From Bog-473 sp963744225 (GTDB lineage: Bacteria > Actinomycetota > Acidimicrobiia > Acidimicrobiales > RAAP-2), in the NCBI GenBank assembly GCA_963744225.1, contig CAVUSV010000004.1, forward strand, positions 1,674,001 to 1,738,000: 64,000 nt of DNA, in the 5' to 3' direction. The notes under the pieces were generated by a model. It searched no databases, was not told where the DNA came from, and saw nothing but the letters and a program-made list of their open reading frames with translations. The position numbers were made by a program, and so were the translations under genes. Below are positions 1-8,391 of this stretch, piece by piece. Every line of letters starts with the position of its first letter. Within the stretch, counting starts at the first letter, position 1.

Positions 1-63
1 GGCATCCTGACGCATGCCGACGAGGTCGCCCGGCACTTGGTCGAGTTCTTCGCCCGGACCTGA
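1..63 (+). CDS. C-terminal fragment of a protein entering from the left edge
   Basis: An open frame runs from base 1 to a TGA at 61-63 and gives only 20 residues, GILTHADEVARHLVEFFART. The pattern of an H followed by an amphipathic 'EVARHLVEFF' helix resembles the last helix of many alpha/beta hydrolases, but this is a weak resemblance. Nothing more can be said without the upstream sequence. Confidence 0.4.
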   Translation, partial: GILTHADEVARHLVEFFART

Positions 64-202
64 CGCCTGGCGGCGGGCAGCTGGCCGCGGGCGGCTGGTT
101 GGGGCTGGCGCCAATGTGCTCGTTTTGTCGGGCGCGTCCCCACCCAACCCGGCGACATGCCGTATCTTCACGCAGCAGGCCTGGCACGGGAGGGGAGGTC
201 CG

Positions 203-1393
203 ATGCGAACCCGGCGATGGCACTCCAGGGGAGGCGGCGCCCTGACGGCGACCGCGCTGGCGGTCGCCGCGCTTGCCGTTCCGGTGCTGGTGGTGACCGT
301 CCTGTCGGCACCGGCTGGCGCGGGAGCGCGGCCCAACGCCCTACCCGACAACCAGCCCCCTGTTCCCGCCGGCAACCCCTTGACGGTGTTCGCCAAGGAC
401 GGGCCGTACAAGGCCGGGGTGGCCTTCGAGACGACCGCCGTTGGTGACACCGTTGTCGTCACCTACCCGGTCGACCCCGCGACGGCGGTTGGCAAGCCCA
501 CGTACACGGTGAACCTGCTGCGGTGGTTCACCGGCTCCCCGACGGCGCCCGTGCCCGCCGGCCTTCCGCAGAACCTCCCCACCACGCTCTCAACCGACGC
601 GTACCAGAGCGTGCCGGCCAGCAACGCAGGCCCGTTCCCGGTGGTCATGTTCAGCCACGGCTACGGCGGCTACCCCGAGCAGTCGTCGTTTCTCACCGAC
701 CACCTGGCTACCTGGGGGTTTGTCGTTGTGGCGCCCGATCACCGTTCCCGCGACCTCAAGGCCGTGCTCAGCGGGACCACCGGCCAGGGACAAGACGATG
801 TCACCGACCTCCGCCAGGCACTCGACCTTGCCCGCGCCATGAACGCAGCACCAGACGACCTCCTGAGTGGGAAGCTCGACCTGCACCGCGTGGCCTCCCT
901 CGGCCACTCGGCCGGAGGCGCCGCCGCCATCACCTTCGCCGGCGACCCCGACGTGCGCACCTACATCGGCCTCGCACCGGCCGCAGGGACCCCGCCGCCG
1001 CCCAAACCGGGGATGATCATGCAGGGAACGTCGGACAAGGTCGTCAACCCGGGCGGCACCGTCAAGTTGTTCGCTCGGCTCCCGGCGCCCAAGCGGCTCA
1101 TCCTGGTGCACGGAGCCGGCCACAACGTCTTCGCCGACGCGTGCACCATCGGGGCCGCTCAAGGCGGCCTGGTGAAGTTCATCCAGACGCTCAAGCTGCC
1201 CCCCGCCTTCGAGGCGATTGCGGTCGACGGGTGCAGCGCGCCCGACGTGGCGCCGCCCACGGCGTGGCCGCTCGTCAACCAGGCGGTGACGGCGCAGCTG
1301 CGGTGGGGCCTGGGGATCGACCGCAGGCCCGTCGGGCTGGGTCCCGGTCTCGACACTGCATTCCGGGGCGTGACCGCCACGCAGAAGAACTGA
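203..1393 (+). CDS. Exported alpha/beta hydrolase (lipase / PAF-acetylhydrolase-like)
   Basis: A 396-residue protein starting at the ATG at 203, chosen because a GGGAGG ribosome site lies just before it and because residues 1-35 then form a classical signal peptide (basic MRTRRWH start, Ala/Val/Leu-rich core, AGA cleavage region). The mature part shows an oxyanion-type segment FSHGYGG and the nucleophile elbow GHSAGG (Ser at about residue 236), with a late HGAGHN that can supply the catalytic histidine. The family (chlorophyllase / platelet-activating-factor acetylhydrolase / dienelactone hydrolase group) hydrolyses esters outside the membrane; the substrate here is unknown. An in-frame ATG at 14 would add a poor non-signal N-terminus and is rejected. 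Confidence 0.75.
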   Translation: MRTRRWHSRGGGALTATALAVAALAVPVLVVTVLSAPAGAGARPNALPDNQPPVPAGNPLTVFAKDGPYKAGVAFETTAVGDTVVVTYPVDPATAVGKPTYTVNLLRWFTGSPTAPVPAGLPQNLPTTLSTDAYQSVPASNAGPFPVVMFSHGYGGYPEQSSFLTDHLATWGFVVVAPDHRSRDLKAVLSGTTGQGQDDVTDLRQALDLARAMNAAPDDLLSGKLDLHRVASLGHSAGGAAAITFAGDPDVRTYIGLAPAAGTPPPPKPGMIMQGTSDKVVNPGGTVKLFARLPAPKRLILVHGAGHNVFADACTIGAAQGGLVKFIQTLKLPPAFEAIAVDGCSAPDVAPPTAWPLVNQAVTAQLRWGLGIDRRPVGLGPGLDTAFRGVTATQKN

Positions 1394-1420
1394 CCCGCAC
1401 GTGCGGCAGACTGGGCGACG

Positions 1421-1831
1421 ATGCAGAGCATTCAGTTCGACATCGACACATCCCGCGCTCGGATCGTCGACCTGACAAGAGAGCTCGACGAGTTCTGCCG
1501 GGGCAGCGGGGACGGCCTGGTCAACGCATTCGTGCCCCACGCGACGGCGGGCCTCGCGCTGATGGAGATGGGCTCGGGTTCCGAAACAGATCTGCTCGCC
1601 GCGCTCGAGCGGCTCCTGCCGCGCGACGATCGCTACCGTCATTCCCACGGAGCACCCGGTCACGGAGCGGACCACCTCCTGCCCGTCCTCGTCAGCCCGT
1701 CCATGACGCTTCCCGTGCTCGAGGGCCGCGTCGCCCTCGGCACCTGGCAGTCCCTCGTCCTGGTCGATCTGAACGTGGACAACCCTCGCCGGCACGTGCG
1801 CTTTAGCTTCGTGCCCGACCCTGAGGGGTAA
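1421..1831 (+). CDS. YjbQ / UPF0047 family protein
   Basis: A 136-residue protein covering the whole YjbQ (UPF0047) domain. It has the family signatures FVPHATAGL near residue 40, HGAPGHGADHLLP in the middle, and the C-terminal GTWQSLVLVDLNVDNPRR. Members have been linked to a weak thiamine-phosphate synthase side activity, but the physiological role is not settled. The gene follows the hydrolase by 27 bases. No Shine-Dalgarno is seen; a CAGACT box 8 bases before the ATG matches the spacing of leaderless promoters elsewhere in this window. Confidence 0.85.
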   Translation: MQSIQFDIDTSRARIVDLTRELDEFCRGSGDGLVNAFVPHATAGLALMEMGSGSETDLLAALERLLPRDDRYRHSHGAPGHGADHLLPVLVSPSMTLPVLEGRVALGTWQSLVLVDLNVDNPRRHVRFSFVPDPEG

Positions 1832-1845
1832 TGCAAGCCCGCAGG

Positions 1846-1861
1846 TAGCCTCCCGCCCGTG
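1846..1861 (+). promoter_or_regulatory. Candidate promoter -10 of the F420-type reductase gene
   Basis: TAGCCT at 1846-1851 fits the TANNNT -10 consensus. Transcription starting about 7 bases later would give a short leader that holds the GAGAGGAA ribosome site before the ATG at 1875. No convincing -35 was identified. Confidence 0.35.
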
Positions 1862-1874
1862 AGAGAGGAATCAG

Positions 1875-2453
1875 ATGAACGTTGCCGTCATCGGAACCGG
1901 TTTCATCGGGACCACGCTCGGCCGGGCGATCTCTCGGTCCGGACACGTCGTCATCTTCGGATCTCGCCACCCCGATGAGACAGTGATCGCCGATGCGCCG
2001 GCTCGGTTTGCTTCCATCGGCGAAGCGGTGGCGGACGGTGACGTCGTCATTCTGGCTCTGCCGGCAGCGGCGGTGGAGGAATTCGCAGCGGAGCACCGGG
2101 AGGCTCTCGACGGCAAGCTCGTCATTGATGCGACGAACAAGATCGGCGCAGAGGTGGTGAACAGCCGGGCGAGCCTGCCCCCTACCGTTCGCTACGCCCG
2201 GGCGTTCAACACGCTGGGCGGGGAAAACCTGGCTGATCCCGTCTTCGCCGAGGGGAGGGCAGACATGTTCTTCTCGGGGCCGGAAGAGGACCGCGCCACC
2301 ATCGAGACCGTCATCGATGCCGTTGGGCTGCGCCCCGTCTACGTCGGCCCGGACGAGGAAGGGCTAGTCGACGACATGTTCCTCTTATGGATCGCCCTCG
2401 CCGTCAAGCAAGGGCGCGGGCGGCGGCTGGCCTTTCGGCTTCTCGATCACTGA
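1875..2453 (+). CDS. NADP-dependent F420 reductase-type oxidoreductase domain protein
   Basis: A 192-residue Rossmann protein of the F420_oxidored (COG2085) family. The N-terminus has the dinucleotide loop VIGTGFIGTTLGRA and a GSRHP segment after strand 2, which suits NADPH. The middle has the family's IDATNKIGAE and AFNTLGGENLADP segments. Relatives pass hydride between NADPH and coenzyme F420 or act on small carbonyl or imine substrates; which one applies here cannot be told. A GAGAGGAA ribosome site precedes the ATG. Its 3' end overlaps the convergent SRPBCC gene by 7 bases. Confidence 0.75.
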   Translation: MNVAVIGTGFIGTTLGRAISRSGHVVIFGSRHPDETVIADAPARFASIGEAVADGDVVILALPAAAVEEFAAEHREALDGKLVIDATNKIGAEVVNSRASLPPTVRYARAFNTLGGENLADPVFAEGRADMFFSGPEEDRATIETVIDAVGLRPVYVGPDEEGLVDDMFLLWIALAVKQGRGRRLAFRLLDH

Positions 2454-3010
2454 GCGACCAGACCGAATCTCACCGGTCCCGGGTGAGCGTCGCGCTCGGC
2501 CAGCGCTTTGAGGGTATGCAGCTGCTTTCGCATCATGATGAGGTCGCCAGTCGGCAGCAGGAACCGGTTGACCCGCCCGAGTACGCCGCGAGGCACGGCC
2601 ACGACCAGCTTGGCTACCAGGCGACTGGCGTCCTTCGATGCAGGGGTGACCTGGTAGGTCACCGCGACCCGACCGAACAGCCGTGTTGCCGAGTCCAAGC
2701 TGATGGACGAACCCTCTTCGAACGACACGAGGCGGAAGATCATGAAGCGCTGTCCGACGGCGAGCGCATCGAGGCCCGGCGTCAGCGCGCGAGGGCTCCT
2801 GCGACCGCAATTGTCGACGAGGTCGTAGCTGTACGGGGCGACGCGGAGCTGGCACAGCCAGCGGAACACCAGCGGCGCGGGCGCGGCGACGTCGACGGCC
2901 CGGAACAAGGTGAGGTCCGGGCGCGCCACGAGGTCGTCACAGGGATACGGAGCGTCACGCTCGGCAGCAGAAGATCCCCATGTCTCAATGATGGAGTGCC
3001 GCGAGCTCAC
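2447..3010 (-). CDS. SRPBCC (START-like) family protein
   Basis: A 187-residue protein in the polyketide-cyclase/START-like superfamily: a hydrophobic-cavity fold recognised from the opening ...DLTLFRAVDVAAPAPLVFRWL, a typical first strand and helix, and a C-terminal long helix after GRVNRFLLPTGD. The start is set at the GTG at 3010 because it overlaps the TGA of the upstream gene as GTGA and has AGGGG five bases ahead; a GTG six bases further upstream is also possible. It is probably cotranslated with the NTF2-like gene. Ligand unknown. Confidence 0.65.
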   Translation of the reverse strand: MSSRHSIIETWGSSAAERDAPYPCDDLVARPDLTLFRAVDVAAPAPLVFRWLCQLRVAPYSYDLVDNCGRRSPRALTPGLDALAVGQRFMIFRLVSFEEGSSISLDSATRLFGRVAVTYQVTPASKDASRLVAKLVVAVPRGVLGRVNRFLLPTGDLIMMRKQLHTLKALAERDAHPGPVRFGLVAQ

Positions 3011-3432
3011 TTCCACCCCTGCATGACGTGCTCGAACCACCACTGGGGAGCCGCTGCGGTGAGCATGCTCATCTCCCAGTAGTCCCACCATCTGGTGATC
3101 TTGCCGTCGCGCAGGATGTGCACGGAGGCGACGGGTAGCGCCATGGTCTCTCCGGTCGGCCAATCCCAGTGTTCGATGTGCTCGGTCATCACGGCGTCGT
3201 CGCCTGCGACCAGGTTGAGCCGCTCGTCATGCAGACCGGACAGCTTGCCGAAGGCCAGGGTCAGGCGCCTCGTGATCTCGACGGGACCGCGGGCCACATC
3301 GTCTTCGGGGGTCGAGACGTCGGTGTACTCACCGTCGGGTTCGAAGCGAGCCACGAGACCCACCAGATCCTGGTCGTAGAGGTCGTCCCAGAAGCCCTCG
3401 ATCACGGTGCGGTTCTCGTCGGCTTTCGTCAC
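3007..3432 (-). CDS. NTF2/SnoaL-like protein, limonene-epoxide-hydrolase type
   Basis: A 141-residue protein with the cone-shaped NTF2-like fold pattern: an N-terminal helix (VIEGFWDDLYDQDLVGLVARF), then a curved sheet ending in the strand pair VASVHILRDGKITRWWDYWE that closely resembles limonene-1,2-epoxide hydrolase relatives. The start is the GTG at 3432, seven bases after GGGGGT; longer in-frame starts add non-homologous sequence. It is the first gene of a two-gene unit with the SRPBCC protein. Substrate is not evident. Confidence 0.7.
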   Translation of the reverse strand: MTKADENRTVIEGFWDDLYDQDLVGLVARFEPDGEYTDVSTPEDDVARGPVEITRRLTLAFGKLSGLHDERLNLVAGDDAVMTEHIEHWDWPTGETMALPVASVHILRDGKITRWWDYWEMSMLTAAAPQWWFEHVMQGWK

Positions 3433-3520
3433 TCGGTACCCCCGTGGACTACGAACTGCCTTCAGGCGACCGAACCTAATGGGGTCTGACCTACTGCCGC
3501 TCCGCGGCACCGGCCATCCG

Positions 3521-3844
3521 TCACTCCGACCATGGAGGCGGCGACTCCCAGTCGATGGTGAGGCCGGCGGCCGCGTCGGGGTGGTCGTGCAGCCAACGAC
3601 GGGCGAACGGACACCACGGCACGAGCGTCAGGTGTTCCGCGTTGGCGCGCCGGAGCGCCGCCCGGACCAACTGGCCGCCAATTCCCTGCCCACTCAACGT
3701 ATCGGGGACCTCGGTATGGACCAGGATCAGCCGGTCGCCCTGTAGGCGGTACGCCAACTCGGCGTCAGCCCCGTTCCGGCGCAGCACGAAGCGGCTGGCG
3801 GTGGGGACGTCGACGACCTCGACGCCGTCGGCAGAAGTGGTCAT
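3521..3844 (-). CDS. GNAT-family N-acetyltransferase (short, COG2388 type)
   Basis: A 107-residue minimal GNAT domain. It has the acetyl-CoA pyrophosphate loop SGQGIGGQLV after strand 4 and the late motif LTLVPWCPFARRWLHDHP common to the COG2388/YidJ group, in which a conserved Cys/Phe-Ala-Arg segment ends the fold. The start is the ATG at 3844 with GGAGGC seven bases upstream. It is divergent from the pirin gene with 59 bases between the starts. Acceptor substrate unknown. Confidence 0.8.
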   Translation of the reverse strand: MTTSADGVEVVDVPTASRFVLRRNGADAELAYRLQGDRLILVHTEVPDTLSGQGIGGQLVRAALRRANAEHLTLVPWCPFARRWLHDHPDAAAGLTIDWESPPPWSE

Positions 3845-3903
3845 GGGAACGCCTCCGCAATCGTTGCTGCCACGTACCACCATAAGGGTGTAGAAGAAAG
3901 ACA

Positions 3904-4836
3904 ATGAGCGGTCCGGTCGCTACCGACGATGCACCGCCCACGCCCGAAGGACCATCCCGGGCCGGCGGGCCGGTCGTCGAACTTGAGCCCGGACGCGTCA
4001 CACAGGTCGGCTCGCTCCCCGTGCGCCGCGTCCTCCCGCATCGCCCCAGGCGCACGGTCGGGGCCTGGTGCTTCGCGGACCATGTGGGTCCCGTTCCCAT
4101 AGGCGAGGCGGGTGACGTGGGCATCGGGCCCCATCCCCATATGGGACTCCAGACCGTGACCTGGCTGGTGGCGGGAAGCATGCTCCACCGCGACAGCCTC
4201 GGCTCCAAGCAGCTCATCCGGCCGGGCCAGCTGAACCTCATGACGGCCGGGCATGGCGTGGCCCACGCGGAGGAGGACCCCGGCATGAGCGGGGGAGAGC
4301 TGCACGGGATCCAACTGTGGGTGGCGCAACCCGAAGCCACCCGGGACGGTGCGTCGGCCTTCGAGCACCACGAGGACCTCCCTGGCCTCGAACTCGACGG
4401 CGCGCGGGCGACCGTCCTCATCGGTGAGTTCGCCGGTCTCGAGTCGCCGGCCCGGCGCGACACGGAGCACGTCGGCGTCGAGCTCACGCTTGAAGCGCCG
4501 GGGGTCGTGGTCCCGCTGCGTCGCGACGACGAGCATGCCCTCGTCGTGCTGGAGGGCGAGGTGTTCGTGAGTGGGCACTCGGTGGAGCCGGGGGTCCTGG
4601 CCTATCTCGGCACGGGGCGCAGTGAGTGCCGGCTGGACGTCGTGCGCCCTGCCCGCGCCCTGCTGCTCGGCGGGGTGCCCTTCCCCGAACCCATCTTGAT
4701 GTGGTGGAACTTCGTTGCCCGCAGCCGGGAGGAGATCTCCGAGGCTCGGCGGCAATGGATGGCAGACGACGGCCGCTTCGGCACCGTACGTTCGTCGCTG
4801 GCGCGCATCGGGGTGGGGGCGCCGCCCTGGGAGTGA
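3904..4836 (+). CDS. Pirin family protein
   Basis: A 310-residue bicupin with the pirin N-terminal metal site: HPHMGLQTVTW supplies two histidines, and TAGHGVAHAEE supplies the further His and Glu ligands. Pirins bind iron and some have quercetinase activity; bacterial pirins have also been reported to modulate central metabolism. The length matches the family. The gene is divergent from the acetyltransferase; an AAGAAAG stretch just before the ATG may be the ribosome site. Confidence 0.85.
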   Translation: MSGPVATDDAPPTPEGPSRAGGPVVELEPGRVTQVGSLPVRRVLPHRPRRTVGAWCFADHVGPVPIGEAGDVGIGPHPHMGLQTVTWLVAGSMLHRDSLGSKQLIRPGQLNLMTAGHGVAHAEEDPGMSGGELHGIQLWVAQPEATRDGASAFEHHEDLPGLELDGARATVLIGEFAGLESPARRDTEHVGVELTLEAPGVVVPLRRDDEHALVVLEGEVFVSGHSVEPGVLAYLGTGRSECRLDVVRPARALLLGGVPFPEPILMWWNFVARSREEISEARRQWMADDGRFGTVRSSLARIGVGAPPWE

Positions 4837-4851
4837 ACGATCTCTGCGGAG

Positions 4852-5955
4852 CTACCAGTCCCCCCAGCCGGGCGGGCTTACCGTCCCGGTCACGGTACGG
4901 GGGTCCACCGGGGCCTTGTCTTGGGCCGCCTGGTACACGGCGAAGCAAAGCTTGAGGACGTCGGTGGCCTCGGAGGCGGTCATCGCCGCCGGGGTCCCGT
5001 CGAGCAGCGCACTGACGAAGTGCTGCGAGGAGCGGACGAAACCGGCGCCCCAATCGGCATCGAGATCGGTGAACTCGGTGGTCTTGCGCTCGTGCGGCGT
5101 TCCCGTGAAGAGCATGACGGGGGCGAGGTCGAGCAGCTCACCGGTGGCACGCGTGACCCAGATCTGACCCTCGTCCCCCGTGATCTCGAAGAATTCGTCG
5201 GCACCGTAGTACTGCGAGCGCATGTAGAAGTTCGGCGAGTACTGGACCTCCATCATCCCCAGCACATCGGGGTCCTCGTATTCGAAGATCACGGCGCAGG
5301 GCTCGAAGAAGAAGTCGCGGCGTCGGACCACCGCCTGCACCGAGGTGATGTCGAGGTCGAGCAGCCACAGCGCCATGGCGTACTTGTGCACCATGTCGTC
5401 GAAGAGGTGCCCGCCGGCGCTCCGCTTGTCCAGGCGCCAGCCGTAGCCTTCGGGACGCAGCGCGGCCTGGAAGGCGGAGTCGGTCTGGCCGACGATGGTG
5501 CGGATGCGCAGTGACGTCGGCTTGCCGATGGCGCCGTCGGCCACCAGCCGCTTGGCCAGCTCGAGCGGCGGGTAGTGAACGAAGCACTCGCTGATGCGCA
5601 GGATGCGGCCCGATCGCTCGGCCGCCGCCTCCATGTCGAGCGCGTCCTCGACCGAGTTGGCGACCGGCTTCTGGACCGACACGTGCTTTCCCGCCTCGAG
5701 CGCGGCAATGACGTGGTCGTGGTGCAGGTGGGTCGGCGTCAACACCTCAACGGCGTCGATGGAGTCGTCGGCAAGCATGGCGGACAGGTCTGAATAGAAC
5801 GTGTCCGCCCCCCACTCCTTGACGGCCTGGCGGCCGACCTCCTCGTCGGTATCGCAGACCGCGACGACGTCGCAGCGGGGATCCTCGACGTAGCCCCGTA
5901 CGTTCATGGCCGCGATGTTGCCGGCGCCCAGCACGCCCAGCCGGACCCTCTCCAT
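4852..5955 (-). CDS. Gfo/Idh/MocA family NAD(P)-dependent oxidoreductase
   Basis: A 367-residue protein. The N-terminal Rossmann half opens with VRLGVLGAGNIAA. The usual EKP motif that carries the catalytic lysine reads VSVQKP, so Glu is replaced by Gln. The C-terminal alpha/beta half contains GGHLFDDMVHKYAMAL, which holds the catalytic Asp and His of the family. Such enzymes oxidise sugars, inositols or related polyols. The ATG at 5955 is preferred over a GTG one codon earlier because GGAGG is then 5 bases away. It lies 28 bases downstream of the CoA transferase, probably in one transcript. Confidence 0.8.
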   Translation of the reverse strand: MERVRLGVLGAGNIAAMNVRGYVEDPRCDVVAVCDTDEEVGRQAVKEWGADTFYSDLSAMLADDSIDAVEVLTPTHLHHDHVIAALEAGKHVSVQKPVANSVEDALDMEAAAERSGRILRISECFVHYPPLELAKRLVADGAIGKPTSLRIRTIVGQTDSAFQAALRPEGYGWRLDKRSAGGHLFDDMVHKYAMALWLLDLDITSVQAVVRRRDFFFEPCAVIFEYEDPDVLGMMEVQYSPNFYMRSQYYGADEFFEITGDEGQIWVTRATGELLDLAPVMLFTGTPHERKTTEFTDLDADWGAGFVRSSQHFVSALLDGTPAAMTASEATDVLKLCFAVYQAAQDKAPVDPRTVTGTVSPPGWGDW

Positions 5956-5983
5956 CACACCCTCCCTTTTGCCGACGGCCCGC

Positions 5984-7224
5984 CTACGCGTCGGCTCCGA
6001 AAGCCCCCCCGTCCCGAGCGGCTGCTATGCGATTGTCGTCGTAGCCGAGCACGGAACGCAAAACGGCTTCGGTGTGCTGGCCGACTGTGGGGGCCTTGGC
6101 AGGGTGCGGCAGGTCCTCGCCGACGAAGTGCAGCGGCGTGAAGATCTGATCCGCGCCCACCTCCTCGGCCGGCAAGAGCGGGAAGCGGTCGGCGAACTGT
6201 GGATCATTGAGCAGGGTCCTGGGCGTATTGACCGGCGCGATGGGGTGTTGACCCGCCCGCCGAACTCGAGCCATTGCTTGGCCGTCTTTGTGGCGAAGAT
6301 CGAGCGCAGCTCGCCCTGGAGCTCGCGGTTGCCGCGGGCGTGGTCGGCGTATTTCGATCCCGGCCAACGGTCGAAAAGGTCCATCCGGTCGAGCGCCTCG
6401 CAGAAGTTCTTCCAGAAGGCCTGTTCCGATGCCATGAAGAGGACATGCTCGTGGTCCGAGGTCTCGTAGACCTGATACCGAACCCCCTCGACCATCCCGG
6501 CGGTTCCCGGTGCGCGCCGCTCGAAGTTGTCGGCCTTGTTGCCGGTCACCTCGGACTCGGGTCGTTCGTAGGCCCTCCAGGTCTCGCTGCGATACCAGTC
6601 CAGGGCCGCCGCGGCGTCGGACTGGGCGACGTCGATCTGCGAGCCCTCGCCCGTCGCGCGGGCCCGGATGACCGCGGCGAGGATCCCGAGTGCGCCGAAG
6701 AGCGGACCGGCGTTGATCCCGATGGACACGTGCTCGGGGATGTACGTGAACCCGTCGTCGTCGGTGGCGACCTTGACGATGCCAGCCCAGGTGTCGTAGG
6801 CGATCCCGTGGCTCGGGTAGTCGCGATAGGGACCCGTCATCCCGTAGCCCGAGATGGTGCAGAACACGAGCTTGGGGTTCGTGCTGCGCAGGTCCTCGAA
6901 CCCGACGCCACGCCGGGCCAGCGCGCCCGGCCGCATCGCCTCCACCACGACGTCGGCATCGGCGGCGAGCTCCTTGAAGATGCCGATACCCGCGTCGGTG
7001 CGCAGGTCCAGCACGAGCGACTGCTTGCCGCGGTTGAGGTGCAGGTGCATCAGCGAGGTCCCCTCGACGATGGGCCAGGTCATCTCGCGGATGTAGTCAC
7101 CCGCCGGGGGCTCCACCTTGATCACGTCCGCGCCGAGGTCGACCAGGGCCGTGGTGATGGCGGCCGGCCCTAGGGCCGAGCACTCGATGATCCGCAACCC
7201 GTGCAACGGCGGCGTCGTCGTCAT
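5984..7224 (-). CDS. Class III CoA transferase (CaiB/BaiF family), frameshifted
   Basis: Starting at the ATG at 7224, directly behind AGGAGGT, the frame encodes a CaiB/BaiF protein with the N-terminal ADVIKVEPPAGD and VVEAMRPG signatures. Near residue 327 the frame ends in VNTP and then runs into nonsense. The family sequence continues (PIAPVNTPRTLLNDPQ through to a TAG at 5984) in another frame. One extra G in the GGGG run at 6242-6245 restores a continuous protein of about 413 residues, which is the normal length. The enzyme moves CoA between carboxylic acids. I treat the break as a likely sequence error rather than a pseudogene. Confidence 0.8.
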
Positions 7225-7302
7225 GGGACCTCCTTCGTCGAAGGCGGGATCGTAGCGGCCTCGCCACGGGCGCCCGGAGCCCGACCCCGACATACTGGAC
7301 CG

Positions 7303-8343
7303 GTGGAGACGGATGCCCTCGACGACGCCTTGACCGTCTTCGCCGCCACGGCTCCCTCCTACGGGCCCGTCGGCCTGGCCAACCACGGGCCCATGGTCGT
7401 CGAGGCGCTGGCACACCTCGGCCGCCAGGAGGCCATCGCGGGATGGGTGGAGCGTTACCGGGTGCGGCTCGACGACGCGCCGGCGCCGGCGGGCCGGCCG
7501 TTGACCGAGGAGGACTGGCCCGCCGCCCTCGGGCAACGGCCCCGCTACGCCGAATGGCTCGCCCTCTTCGAGAGGGAGGTGGCGGATCGGCCGGCCGCCG
7601 CCGTCGTGGGGGAATGGGCGCCGCGTCTGTTTCCCGGTGCGATCGGGGCGGCGGCGCACGGACTGATCCGCACCGCGCACGCCGTGCGCGGTCTGCGCGC
7701 GGCCGACACGGCGCCGCGCCGCCTCGAGGCCGCCAATGCGCTCGCGTTCTGGGCGGCCAGCTACGAGGAGTTGCCCGGGCCGCCACTCCTGATCGGGCGC
7801 GAAAACGTGCCCGAGGCGCTGGCAGATCTGCCGTACCTCCCAGAAGAGGCGCCGGTCGCGGTGCTCATCAGCGACAGGGTGGCGTTCGTGACCGAGATCG
7901 CCGACGAGTTCGAGCAAGCGGTCGCCTCGCTCGGCTGGAGCGGAGAGGCGGTGGAACTCCTCGACGAGTTCGCGTCCGGCGGGGCGGCGGCCTACCTGCG
8001 CAACGCAGATGCCGGGGGGGCGATCGCCCTCTTGCACGCCATCACGTCGCCGCTGGCTTGCGAGCTGTTGCTTCCCTGGCTGGCCCCCGAGGACCGCGAC
8101 GCCGCGCTCGGGTACGCCTGGCAGGCGGTGGCCGCGCTCCACGTCGCCTACGACGACGATCGCACGACTCCCATCTCGACCGAGGGCGCGCCATCGGTTG
8201 ATGCGCTCGTCGACCGGGCTGTGGCGTCGGGTGACGAGCATGCGATCAAGCTGACGGAAGCCGCGCTGCGCAGTGCGCACCGGAGCGGGGACCCCAGCCT
8301 GTTGCTGGCGGCGGCCGACGCCTGCGCCCGCTTCGGAGGCTGA
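7303..8343 (+). CDS. Questin oxidase-like protein (DUF4243 family)
   Basis: A 346-residue mostly helical protein with the opening NHGPMVVEAL after about 25 residues and the pattern W-x3-Y-x-V-R-L that characterises questin oxidase (AflY/DUF4243) relatives. The fungal member performs Baeyer-Villiger-type ring opening of the anthraquinone questin; bacterial members are uncharacterised. The start is the GTG at 7303; no Shine-Dalgarno is present and CATACT lies 6 bases ahead, so it may be leaderless. Divergent from the CoA transferase. Confidence 0.65.
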   Translation: METDALDDALTVFAATAPSYGPVGLANHGPMVVEALAHLGRQEAIAGWVERYRVRLDDAPAPAGRPLTEEDWPAALGQRPRYAEWLALFEREVADRPAAAVVGEWAPRLFPGAIGAAAHGLIRTAHAVRGLRAADTAPRRLEAANALAFWAASYEELPGPPLLIGRENVPEALADLPYLPEEAPVAVLISDRVAFVTEIADEFEQAVASLGWSGEAVELLDEFASGGAAAYLRNADAGGAIALLHAITSPLACELLLPWLAPEDRDAALGYAWQAVAALHVAYDDDRTTPISTEGAPSVDALVDRAVASGDEHAIKLTEAALRSAHRSGDPSLLLAAADACARFGG

Positions 8344-8378
8344 GGCGGACCCGCGGGGCGGCTTGCGACCGCCTTGGC

Positions 8379-8391
8379 TAGATTCGCCGCG
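8379..8391 (+). promoter_or_regulatory. Leaderless-type promoter -10 for the aldo/keto reductase
   Basis: TAGATT at 8379-8384 is a TANNNT -10 box placed exactly 7 bases before the ATG at 8392. This supports that ATG as the true start even though it is out of frame with the main body of the gene. Confidence 0.5.
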
